This document shows, in pieces, positions 47,150 through 57,181 of a stretch of 64,000 nt of DNA. The DNA is taken from positions 35,320,213 through 35,384,212 of the forward strand of contig OX387185.1 in NCBI GenBank assembly GCA_947561395.2, in the 5' to 3' direction. A program made the position numbers and the translations under genes. The notes under the pieces are model-generated. The model ran no database searches. It was not told the origin of the DNA and was given only the letters and a program-made list of their open reading frames with translations. Origin of the DNA: Buxus sempervirens. Taxonomy: Eukaryota; Streptophyta; Magnoliopsida; Buxales; Buxaceae. Every line of letters starts with the position of its first letter. The first letter of the stretch is position 1.

Positions 47150-47912
47150 ATGGCATCCTCTTCCTCGTCTGAGAGAACCCGTTTCCCTATGATAGAGAAG
47201 TGCGCCTGGGATACCCCCTGGATCCGTTCCTGGACAAGGCATCTCCAAGGGAGTGAGCAGATTGAATGGGAGCACAAATACCACATGGGACAGACATTGT
47301 CCCTATTAAATGTGCCAATCAACTGGGATATGATCCAAGCAGCATTGCTTTTCTGGGATCCCCAGCTTTCAGTGTTTCGATTCGGGATCAATGAGTTAAC
47401 TCCCACAATTGAGGAACTTGACCTGTTCCTCCGATTTCGCGACTTAGGAGAACCCGCTAGGCCAAGCCTCAAAGAAAGCTACAAGAATGAAGCTTGCGCT
47501 TTCTTTGGCCTCTCAAGGGGAGAATTCCAGACCTTAGGAGGTGACAAAGCATTCACTAGGGTCTCCAAAACATTCCTAGCTAAGAAAATAAGAAACAAAA
47601 AGCAGGAAAGACCCCAGGCTTGGTTTGACACCTTCACCCTTGTGGCTCTATCGCAAATCTTCTTTCCAACTGGGGGATACACCATTAATTTGGCCCTCAT
47701 GGAAATTGTGGATCAACTCAGGAGAGGGTACCGAATCATGCCACTGATCCTAGGTCAATTGTTCCATTCCCTGACTTTGTCCAAAAACGGAACCCGGAGG
47801 TTTCAAGGGTGCGCTCCCCTTCTCCACCTTTGGCTGCAAGACCACCTGATGGTGTCATCACCAATCAGTGCATATTACAAAGCAACTGACGACAACATCC
47901 ATTGGTTGGCGC
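47150..47912 (+). pseudogene. DUF7745-type ORF1 of element F, N-terminal part
   Basis: The protein begins MASSSSSERTRFPMIEKCAW. Recognisable stretches are WDMIQAALLFWDP, ELTPTIEELDLFLRF, KTFLAKKIRNKKQERP and LVALSQIFFPTGGYTINLALM, the pattern of plant DUF7745 proteins (related to the plant mobile domain, often transposon-linked). ATG 47,150 was chosen because it gives the Ser-rich start usual for such proteins; the frame is open upstream to 47,063. The reading frame is interrupted at 47,912 by the hAT element, within ...NIHWLA. It resumes at 55,742; without the insert the ORF would have about 477 codons. Function is unknown. Its place between PBS and Gag of a Tat-type element matches the extra ORF1 known from Ogre elements. 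Confidence 0.65.
47905..47912. repeat. hAT target-site duplication, left copy
   Basis: GTTGGCGC, matching GTTGGCGT at 55,734-55,741 (7 of 8). Eight bases is the standard hAT target duplication. Confidence 0.85.
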
Positions 47913-47929
47913 TAGGACTGTACACGGAG

Positions 47930-48140
47930 CGAATACAGAGCGGATCCTGTTGAATCCGAATTCGAATCCGTTTAAGTAATAGGATATCCGTATTCGTTTA
48001 AATATTCGACGGATCTTTGAAATACACTACCAAGTCCGAATCCGATAAAAAATGTTACATCTGTATTCGTATCCGATTGTATTCGAATTCGATTAAATAT
48101 TCGAATCTGTTAAGAGATCCGAAAATCCGATTAAATTTGG
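47930..48140. repeat. Left subterminal repeats of the hAT element
   Basis: Many short copies of gaatccga/tccgaatccg and tattcg words occur in both orientations. In hAT elements such subterminal motifs are transposase binding sites; that role is inferred here. Confidence 0.65.
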
Positions 48141-48339
48141 TCTAATTTAAACAATAAAATTAGTTTTTCCAATCAAACCATTGGGCTTTAATAAATGATA
48201 CAACAAACAAATGATACAATAAAAACAAAAAAATCATACAAACAAAAATTAAAAAAATTAAACCACGTTGGTCTTTCTTTATTACACAAACAAATGATAC
48301 AATAAACCAAAATAAATAAATAAAAAATACATTTAAAGA

Positions 48340-48393
48340 TAACTCAGTTTCCACCATTTGGATAAGCATTTTCTCTGTCTCTATTTTGGCGAC
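48340..48393 (-). pseudogene. Captured PFP-beta exon fragment (downstream)
   Basis: After an acceptor match (atttag/gtcgcc) the minus strand encodes VAKIETEKMLIQMVETEL. This is the sequence that follows the neighbouring exon in plant pyrophosphate--fructose-6-phosphate 1-phosphotransferase beta subunit, as recalled. Homology stops after the last Leu, so the exon is cut at 48,340. The exon order and the intron between the two pieces (48,394-48,476) are preserved, so genomic DNA and not cDNA was captured. Confidence 0.8.
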
Positions 48394-48476
48394 CTAAATT
48401 TGACAGGACCAAACATGTCAATAAAAGAAAACGATTTGAAAAATAAAGATTCAAATATCAATTTAAAGATCAATAC

Positions 48477-48647
48477 CTACACATTTCCATGTGGATCTCT
48501 TTCAAGCATTAATTGCTTCTGAATTGCTTGAGGTAAAAATTCAAAAAGTTCCTGGGACTGATTTGTCAGCTTCCTTTTCCACAATCCATGTTCATCAACA
48601 ACATCTTGGGCTAGAATTTCATTTAGCTCTGAAATAAGCTTTTGTAC
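48477..48647 (-). pseudogene. Captured PFP-beta exon
   Basis: The 171-bp exon lies between atctgcag/gtacaa and tag/gtattg. It encodes VQKLISELNEILAQDVVDEH, then GLWKRKLTNQSQELFEFLPQ and AIQKQLMLERDPHGNV: 56 residues that fit plant PPi-dependent phosphofructokinase beta subunit (cytosolic glycolytic enzyme that interconverts fructose 6-phosphate and fructose 1,6-bisphosphate using PPi). The last codon is TAG where the enzyme has Gln, again CAG to TAG. Good conservation suggests fairly recent capture. It has no catalytic role by itself. The family identification is from memory of the conserved sequence. Confidence 0.85.
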
Positions 48648-50210
48648 CTGCAGATATCATGGTGCCACATGCAAACACAAGGCATCAAGAATGTTCACAT
48701 ATGAGAGACGCATGGAAGAACAGAATTCATGTTTCCAACTTAAGTGTTTAATGACAGATACTAGCGATAGAACCATGGATTTCCATCCATCTCACTCTTC
48801 TGGAGACTACAAAGACATGCACCAAAATATCTCAGTATCTAATGACCTTTAAAACATCAAGTCATTCAGATGCCAGCTATATTAAAGATAACCTATGTGT
48901 GACTAGAAGCCTTTCACTTCATTTTCTCAAGATAAAAAAGGATAAAAAAAAACAATCACGGCATTTTAAGAAAATCAATATATAGATTGAAAAATTGTTG
49001 AATTCATATATACAACAATCTTGAATGCCTTACTTAAAAATAGAAAATAAGAGCATCCTAAAATTTTATATATGATTAATAATACCTTCCTTAAACCATG
49101 CGATGAGTATGTGAAAACCAAAACAAAGATCAACAAACTCGCACACATATTTTATGTGGTTCAGCATTTTGCATAAATACACAAGAGAGAGAAGAAGATT
49201 TCCACCATATCAAATAAAAATAGGCTTACAACATATTTCCAAACCACAGTTATGAACCTAACACTGGTAAATTTGAGAAAATTACTAACATACTCTTCCC
49301 TTATCCATGGAATTCTTCACTCCCCACATCCCCCACCCCTCGATTAGAACCAACACAAAATAGATACACCCCTTGAAAGTCAGTAAAGTAGGAGATATGG
49401 TCCAACATGGTACAAGAAAGAAACTAATTACGTGTGAAAAGAAACTAACTTAAAACCCATAAATATGACTAAGTTTGCAAGATAAAAATTCCAAGTGTAT
49501 AAGATGATATAAAAGAAAGTTTTAACAGCTTTATCCAAGCACCTGGACTTTCATTTGGTTATTTTTAACCACCTGTGTTTTCCATTTTGTTTTTCCCCCT
49601 CATTGCAATGATCATTGACTTGTTTAGTATTTCTTCTACACATCTAACAAAACCCTTTTTTAGAGACTGCCAAATTTTTCCATGTATGCAGGAAAACTCT
49701 TTATTTTGAATTTTCTGGTAGCTGATTTTTTCACAAGAAAAAAGGTCCCGTCAATGCATAGATTCCCCAAACCCAGAATAGATAGGTTTTCGGGTCCCAT
49801 TTATGCTTGAGACGTAAAATACTTCCAAATAAATTTATCACAGAACAATCTACCAGTCTTCTCTATCTTCTTCTGCACCTCATTTTGTTTAGGTTTTATT
49901 TTTTTTTTCTTATTGAGAAAACCACTTGTTAACATGGAAAAATGATTTTGTTTCACAAGGAAAAAGGACATGCTAGCAACAAGAGTCATAGGCTTCATTA
50001 GAATTTAGGATTCAAACAAAATATGTCACTGGATTTATTTATAAAGAGACTCAAACAAAATATTCAGTCTATTTGGAATAAGGTATGGTTGAATCTTAGT
50101 GTTCACACTGCAAGCCAGTAGAATTTAACAAAAGCGGCTGCAGTTGTACAAAACATAGATCTAAAAGATGTTTAAAGAAAGGAAAGAAAAAATGAGGCAG
50201 GATCACATAC
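48648..50210. other. hAT internal AT-rich region
   Basis: No supported ORF. It is probably intron and flanking sequence carried along with the captured exons. The stretch 49,130-49,250 (cacacatattttatgtggtt ...) resembles a dispersed plant repeat but cannot be classified. Confidence 0.45.
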
Positions 50211-50259
50211 CTATACTCCAAAAACAATCATCAGCCTTGACAGACTGATAGAGTTCACC
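50211..50259 (-). other. Exon-like block of unknown origin
   Basis: A 49-base block on the minus strand is bounded by ttgcag/ggtgaa and atag/gtatgt. In one frame it reads GELYQSVKADDCFWSI; I do not recognise the protein. It lies between the ABC1-like exon and the PFP exons and could belong to the first gene or to a third. Confidence 0.35.
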
Positions 50260-50996
50260 CTGCAATCAGTTGACAGAGGAAAAGAGAGGGAAAAAAAATC
50301 AAAATATGGTGCTGGTATGAAAATGAAAATAAAAATATAGGGCATTCAAAACATGCAAAGTACAGTTAAAAATGAAGAATAATTCTTGTCTGAAGAACTG
50401 AAAACAAATAAAGTACAAAAGCTTTATGTACTAACGATAACATAAGATATTGAAAAAGATAAGAGAAACTTTTGGGAGAAATTATAGATAATAATCAAAG
50501 GAACATTGCAAAGTACAATTGTTGAAAAAGATATTTCAAAGAAACATTTATTGCAAAATACAATTGTTAACTAATGAGCTGCTTTCAATATCAAAGATGC
50601 TGATTCATATAATTGTAAAATACATTTATTACAATTCATATAATTCCCACTAAAGACCTTGTCAAATAAAGGGAAGTTAACTTGGTTAAAAGAAATATAC
50701 AAAGATGCTAATTCATTTTTTTCTAACTACAGAAGGCCAAATTCATCCATCTCTGATTGCAAAACCAGACCTGTGATGAAAATACTGAGAACAACAACAA
50801 TTTCCTCCCACTCCCCGCACAACTCAGCTAGTTCTGCCATTGCCAAAGCAATTTCCACCCACTTTTTAACTTCTGATACTACATGGTCAACCCAGAAAGT
50901 TTAAAAACAAAGAAAGAAAGAAGAATAAGTCTATAAGAAGAGGAGGAGAAGAACAATATTGAGTGAAGTTCAAATTTGTTTTAAGGAGAGAATTAC
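50260..50996. other. hAT internal region with a possible coding stretch
   Basis: Between the two exon-like blocks the DNA is AT-rich. Minus-strand bases around 50,900-50,735 are open for about 58 codons (WVDHVVSEVKKWVEIALAMA at its start) but match nothing I recognise, so it stays uncalled. Confidence 0.3.
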
Positions 50997-51039
50997 CTGA
51001 CCAAATGAAGCAGCAGCAACAGGTTCCTCAGAGAAATAC
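50997..51039 (-). pseudogene. Captured ABC1/UbiB-family kinase exon
   Basis: A 43-base block between tttag/gtattt and cag/gtaatt encodes YFSEEPVAAASFGQ. The AAAS-x-GQ stretch is the Ala-rich nucleotide-loop motif of ABC1/UbiB (ADCK-type) atypical kinases, which in plants act in chloroplasts and mitochondria. Both splice sites are canonical. No neighbouring exon of the gene was recognised with certainty. The call rests on 14 residues. Confidence 0.55.
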
Positions 51040-51476
51040 CTAAAGAAAGTTTCCAAGGGAGAATCTAACACTCTAAAACAAAGTGAATAATGGAGAATCT
51101 AACACACTAAAACAGTTAAATAACCACAGCATAAAAAAAATAAAATTTTGGGATAAGAAGTTCAAACAGTTATACAATAAAAAGTTGGGATAACAGGAGG
51201 TTACTTCATGAGAACTTGAGAAGTCTAAAACATCTTAAACAAACACTAAAAAAGACCAGACGATAACATTTAAAAAAAGTTCCTTAATAACTAAAACAAA
51301 GTTTTATTTCTTCTGTTACTTCATATATCCAGCAAGGAAGCAACACCATCTTGACTTCTCCTGCACATTCATATAAAATTTAAGAAACAGAAGCAAGCTA
51401 GAAAAAATGAACAAATAAAGTAAATGAACAAATATACTTATATACTTACTTTTCAAGATAAATGCAATTGAATTCT
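51040..51476. other. hAT spacer downstream of the transposase
   Basis: AT-rich, without ORF. It probably contains the transposase 3' UTR (in its sense, bases left of 51,477). Confidence 0.45.
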
Positions 51477-53521
51477 CTATTCATTGTCATCAGAGTCTAA
51501 GAAAAAAAAAGCAAATGAACAAATAAAATTGAAAGGATAAAAAATGAATTATACTATAGAAAACAAAATATACTTATATACTTACTTTTCTTCTTTGGAA
51601 CTTCCAACCAATCACGTGCACAGATCAAAGCCTCCACTATCTCCGGGGTCAAAGAGCTGCAAGTGTCATCAATAAGCCTACCTCCAGCGCTAAAAGTCGA
51701 CTCTGATGCGACAGTAGAAATTGGGATTGCTAAAATATCACGAGCCATCTTTGCAAGTGCTGGAAATTTAGGACTATTGACTTGCCACCAATCCAAAATA
51801 TCAAATTCTTGACTACAAGGAAATATTGTGTCATCCAAGTATCGGTCAAGTTCAGATTTTTCCGAAGCACGGATAGTAGCACTTCTAACACTCTTATACC
51901 AATTTTGAAAACCCATAAGCATGTCATTACATGAGGAATTGCATGGAGGCTGAGAGCTACTACAAGTACTATCACTTAAATCAAAACTAGACTGCATCAC
52001 ATTATGGGAATCACCATACTCAGTGAAAAGATCCACAACAGCAGTGCGAATCCTCATTACGTACACATCAGCATTAGTACCATAAAGTTCACCATAAAAA
52101 TACTCAACTAAATCCATCTTGAATCTTGGGTCAAGTACAATAGCGATCGCCAAAACCAAACAGCAAGAATCCCAATATTTTTCAAATTTGAGTTTCATTT
52201 TAAAGGCCATATCACGAACATATGCATGCTCACTTTTCTCCATATCTAGCAAGTGCTTGTGAATCTTACAGATATCAGGAAAAAATAGATTTGCAGTTGG
52301 ATACTTGTAACCAGAAAAAGCACAAGTAACTTCATAAAACACTTTCAAACATCCAAAAACAACTTGAGCCGTATCCCATTCTTCCTTGGATAAATTCACA
52401 TTGAATTCACGATCAATTTGCTGGAGATGAACAAATGCCTCTCTCAACTCTAGTGCTCTCTCAAGCATCAAGAAAGTGGAATTCCACCTAGTCTTCACAT
52501 CAAGAATAACACCTTTTCTCCCAAATAACTTCACTTGATTTAAGGCATTTTTAAACTTTTGCTTCTTTTGAGGAGTTGATCTAACATACCGAACACTTTT
52601 CCTGACATTCTTAATGATTTCTTTTATTTCTTGTAACCCATCTTGGACAATAAGATTAAGAATGTGTGCACTACAACGAATATGAAATAAACTTCCACCC
52701 AAAGGAAGTAAATTCTGATCCTCAAGCCATCTTCTTAACTCTCTGACCATTGCATCATTCGTACTAGCATTATCAACAGTTATAGAAAACAACTTTTTAT
52801 CAATATTCCACTCCAAAACCACATCTTTGATCAATCCAACGAGTGTCTCTGCATCATGTGGACTCTCTAAAGATATAAAACTCAAAAGTTTCTTTTTCAA
52901 GTCCCATCCTTCATCAATGAAGTGTACTGTCACACAACAATACCCAATGTTTTGCTCACTAGATGTCCATAAATCTGTAGTCAAGCTAACACGAGAAGAC
53001 ATTTGATCAAAAGAATCATACAACTTCTTATTCTCTTCCTTGTATACAACAAGAACATCAGCCCTTACAGTATTCCGTGATACCATTTTAAACATTGGCT
53101 GTAAGTTGTTAACAAAAGTCTGAAAATACTCATGCTCAACCATGTTAAAACTGTATTCGTGCTTAATAATCATCTTTACCAAGTCCATTCTACTTCTTTC
53201 ATGATCAAATTTAAAATTCCTCACACCACTAGAATTCCCCTTACTCTTGGTAATTGCTAACATTTGTTGACCTATATCTCCATGTTTTCTCCTAGGACAC
53301 CTATGCAAATTATTTTTTAAATGTGTTGTGCCACTACTACTTGCTCCAGTAAATGTCCTTTTGCAATGATTACACGAAGCAATTTCAACTCCATCTTCCC
53401 CTGTGATCTTCTTAAAATCATCCCACACCTTCGATGTTAATTTTCTAGGCCTCTTTAAATTTGGGTCAGGTGAGACCTCTACTTCTACCATCTCATCCTC
53501 AATAGTAATAGGATCAGACAT
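51477..53521 (-). CDS. hAT transposase (BED zinc finger, RICESLEEPER-like)
   Basis: Exon 1 runs from ATG 53,521 to 51,586. A predicted intron (donor aaaa/gtaagt, acceptor ttcttag/actctg) joins it to a 20-base exon 51,496-51,477, giving the acidic end ...PKKNSDDNE. Without splicing the frame ends at 51,554. Domains: BED zinc finger at residues about 25-80 (C50, C53, H67, H73); RNase H-like fold with LTTDLWTS and VDNASTND acidic motifs and CSAHILNLIVQDGL; C-terminal hAT dimerisation domain (ELDRYLDDTIFP ... FPALAKMARDILAIPISTVASESTFSAGGR). At about 655 residues it has full family length and no stop, so it may be functional. It would cut at the terminal repeats of this element and of related ones. 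Confidence 0.9.
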
Positions 53522-55466
53522 TTCAACAATTTATCCTTCAATACAAAAAAAAAATTTAATTAACACGTAATGGATTACTTGTAATTTAAGTAGACAAGCA
53601 CAACCCAAAATTACCATTAAAATACTAAGATGGGTGCAATAAGCACATGTATCAAAGTTTCGAAAAATTACTAGGACATAAAAAAAAAAACTGAGCAATA
53701 TATAAGAAAAAAAGTTTACAGAAAAAAGGTATACCTCTTGTGAGCTCCCTAAGCTTCTAAGTAGCAACTCTATGGCTTCCAATATTTATCTATGTTTAGT
53801 CATGTGGCAGAGTCATCAGTAGTTTAGACTTTAGAGTCAAATAAGATCTTAAATAACTGAGTAATAAAAAAATGCAGAATCCAAAACCCAAATTAACGTT
53901 AAACAGAACTAAACAAAAGAAAGCTCACGGAAACTGACTAGAGTTGAGAGTTAAGGGGGACATATAACAAGAAGAAATCAAGCCATAATATGTAAGGCCA
54001 ACAACTTTAGAAAATCAGAAATGGCATAGCTGAAACTTTCAAAGCAGAATACAAGTACATTCTGAACTGCAAATCAATATTTTCCAACTTGCAAAAGAAG
54101 ATAAATTTCTATATGCCAACTAAAGCCAACGAAATTGAGTCCATAATAGCTCATTCAATAGTTCAAAATTTTGAAATGCCAACCGATCTGAAGTTTGCCA
54201 TAGAGTTCAACTTAACTCCGCTCAGAACCACTTGATTATATGTATTGATTTGTTGGTGAGAACTTTAGATCATCTTCGTCTCCCATTAAAAGTTAAATTG
54301 AAGAGGCTCTTTATATCTTCATACGTAGATTTGTTGATCTTCCCTAAGATTTCTCAAAAACTAAATAAAGATAGAATCCGAACAATTAAAATAATTAGGA
54401 GTACTAAAGATCTCATAAGGTTGATTCTAAGTGGTACAAGTTAGCAACAGATTGAGTTTTTGACAGAGTTCTATAGGAAAACCGGCAAGTCAAGTCGATG
54501 CAAGTTGTAAAACATCAGCCCCGAATAATAAACAAAGTTGTTTTCCAGCTAATTAGTTAGACATCTCAATGGAATCTTATATCAAACCATTTAAGCAAAC
54601 CACAATGCATATTTAAAGTTGTGAGACCCTAAATGAAATCATAGAAATACACCTAGAAGCGCAAAACTAAACTAAGCGATGAATTATAACAACCGAAATA
54701 TATTATTCAAAGTGGTTCAGAGGAATCAATTGAAGCAGCCGTAAGTATCTAACCTTAAAGCAAACCCATCCGAAAGCATAGAAATACACATTCAAGCTCG
54801 AAACGAAACTATTTAATCGGATGAAACTCCGTACACGACAAGTGCGAAAACCCTAGAACAGTTTCGTTTATATCTTGAGACTTGAATTTCTTACCGGGAG
54901 ATTCCGATGATGAATCTGAAACTCTCAGTTCCGAAATTCCAAGCTTTCCTCCTTCCTGCTATTTCTCATCGCCGAAGAACTCCAACTTTTCCTGCTTGGC
55001 AGAGCAAAATACTAGAATATGAGACTGAAACGAAGAAGAACTCCAAAACTAATCAAATAATCAGATTCAGCACCGTTGCCGACATTTCTTCGTGCAGAGC
55101 AGAGCTACTCGACTGCAACCAAAAATCGGCTTCTAGATCATCGAAAACGGATTCATGAGAGGAAGAGCAGACGAGAAGTACTTATCAAACTTTCTGCGAC
55201 TGAAATCGCGATTCTCGGGAAAACGAACATCTTCTTCACGAAGAACGAAGGAAGTAACCCCCGTGTGCGAACAAATTTTGCCACGAAACGGAGAGATTCA
55301 AGACAAAAGACAAATCTTTCGGATTTCTGGTTTTAGAAATAACACCGTGAAGAAGAAGCAATATCAAACCTGTTCGAGCTTTAGGGTTTAGGGCAAAATG
55401 GCAAAAGACTTGGGTGAATGGGTGTTGCCGTGTTGGTGTTAGGGTTTAGGGCAAAATCAAATGTTG
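53522..55466 (-). other. hAT transposase 5' region with probable non-coding exons
   Basis: No coding exon is evident. Minus-strand donor matches (cccg/gtaaga, exon end 54,898; agag/gtatac near 53,735) suggest untranslated 5' exons. Bases 55,379-55,460 contain two copies of ttagggtttagggcaaaat (telobox-like on the minus strand). Confidence 0.4.
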
Positions 55467-55474
55467 TTTTTATA
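55467..55474 (-). promoter_or_regulatory. Putative hAT transposase TATA box
   Basis: TATAAAAA on the minus strand lies upstream of the telobox-like repeats and of the first donor match. Confidence 0.45.
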
Positions 55475-55539
55475 CAAAGAGCATAAAATTACTTACTTAT
55501 CCTCAATACCATATATAATTTACAAATACATTACACCTA

Positions 55540-55733
55540 TTTAATCAGATTCGGATCTTAATCGGACGGATATTGCTTTGATCCGAATCCGAATCCGATT
55601 ATAAACGGATCCGAAAATCGGATCCGAATCCGATCCAACGGATCATTTAATCGATTAAAAATCCGATTAAATCGGATAATTTAATCGAAAACGGACGGTA
55701 AACGGGTCATGATCCGATCCATTTACAGCCCTA
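55540..55733. repeat. Right subterminal repeats of the hAT element
   Basis: Dense ATCCGA/TCGGAT words (such as gatccgaatccgaatccg) run up to the terminal repeat, denser than at the left end. Confidence 0.7.
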
Positions 55734-55741
55734 GTTGGCGT
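55734..55741. repeat. hAT target-site duplication, right copy
   Basis: GTTGGCGT. The last base differs from the left copy (C); with C the DUF7745 frame stays open, with T it would make TAA, so C is the older state. Confidence 0.85.
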
Positions 55742-56412
55742 AAAGAGAGATCAAACCAGACCTACCCGCCCGTGAGGATTGGTTTAACCACTTTCTCCAC
55801 CTGAAGGGAGAAACAGACATTAGATGGTGGGGTACATACAACATCCCCTACACCCCCATTATAGCTTTCAAGAAAAGAGAGGGACTTGCCTTGATAGGCC
55901 TTACCCATGCCGTGCCATACTATCCGATTCGGGTTCTGAGACAGTTTGGGAAACCGCAGGGGATCCCGGTCAAGGATGAATTAAGCAGTTTGATTGGTAC
56001 ACTCACTAAGGGACTAAGGACGCAATTGCTAATGGAGTGGAAGATGGTGTGCGTGTATCGGGAAGACGTCTTCACCAAATTGCACTTTCAAGATTACGAG
56101 CAGTGGATAGCTCGGGAATTTGGCCACAACGGCCCCCCACCTCTTCAGCCTGTTGCATCAGGCGACATCCCAGTTCCACCCCCTAACACATATAGGGACA
56201 AGGTGGCCGAACTGCAGGAGACCCACTCCTGTATCCATTCAGCTTATGTGGATTCAGAACGGGAGAGTAGGCAGGCCAATATGGCCTTGCAACATGAAAT
56301 GGAATTAGTGCGTAAGCGCGCTGAGGAGGACCGACGTCTGCGGAACAAGCTTCTGCGAGCCTTGAGGAGGCAAGACGTGTCCTCCCACTATGATGATGAC
56401 CAACCTAGCTAG
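55742..56412 (+). pseudogene. DUF7745-type ORF1 of element F, C-terminal part
   Basis: The reading frame continues from 47,912 (REIKPDLPAREDWFNHFLHL) through WWGTYNIPYTPIIAFKKREG and LTHAVPYYPIRVLRQFGKPQ, typical of the family, to a predicted coiled coil (SERESRQANMALQHEMELVR, KRAEEDRRLRNKLLRALRRQ) and the stop at 56,410-56,412. There are no internal stops, so the gene was probably intact when the hAT element arrived. The N-terminal part is at 47,150-47,912. Confidence 0.7.
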
Positions 56413-57181
56413 ACTTTGGCTTTGTTGTATTTTGATAAGCATGATGATGTACTTTGTGCCACGGCGGCACTTTTTGATTGAAGCATGAATTTATTATCAC
56501 TATGCTATGTTGTTCAAACTTAACAAAACAAGAACAAGAAATGAAAGAATTAATTCTCTCCAATAGGGCAACTCGGTCTCCGACAGACCACCTCTTCTCA
56601 GATAATTGCAATATTCCTGGTCGCTGCGACCACCTAATTTCCTTTAATGGCATCTCTCATATTGAGGTCGCAAAACCCAGCAAGTGTTAAAAAACACCCA
56701 AGACCTTGAGCTCAGATCACACCCGTCTGTATCTTTTCGAGATCATTCGGTCCAGCCTGTAGGGCACTGAAGCCGCCGGTGATTAAACCGTTTGGTGGAT
56801 GAACATCCTGGCATAGCCTTCCCCTTTTTGAGGCGCCGAAGTCAATGGTGATTAAACCAACGACTAGCTAAGGCACACCCGGGAACTACTAGCCGAAATC
56901 TTGGGGCACTGAAGCTGCCGGTGATTAAACCGTTTGGTGGATGAACGTCCTGGCATAGCCTTCCCCTTTGTGAGGCGCCGAAGTCAATGGTGATTAAACC
57001 AAGGACTAGCTAAGGCACGCCCGGGAACTACTAGCCGAAGTTAGGCACCGGCGCCGCCAGTGAATGAACTGGAGATCGGCTGACGTACGCCTGGGTGCTG
57101 ATTTTCAGCTCACCCCCTGCGGAGACCCTACATTGGTCCAACCCTGTGATTCTGAGCTCAAACAAAACCCCTTAAATTGAA
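56413..57181 (+). other. Element F region between ORF1 and the hairpin array
   Basis: Untranslated. Bases 56,760-57,045 contain two copies of a ~141-bp repeat (cactgaag, then gccggtgattaaaccgtttg, then gatgaac, then catagccttcccctt) and a partial third. No ORF is supported. Confidence 0.6.

Larger units (their letters stand above)
47913..55733 (-). mobile_element. hAT transposon with captured host exons
   Basis: The 7,821-bp element has imperfect terminal inverted repeats: TAGGACTGTACACGGAGCG on the left, and TAGGGCTGTAAATGGATCGG on the right read inward. It has an 8-bp target duplication, subterminal ATCCGA-rich repeats at both ends and a nearly intact transposase gene on the minus strand. 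The transposase occupies the right half; the left 3.5 kb holds exon-like pieces of host genes in the same orientation. It lies inside the F ORF1. Confidence 0.9.
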
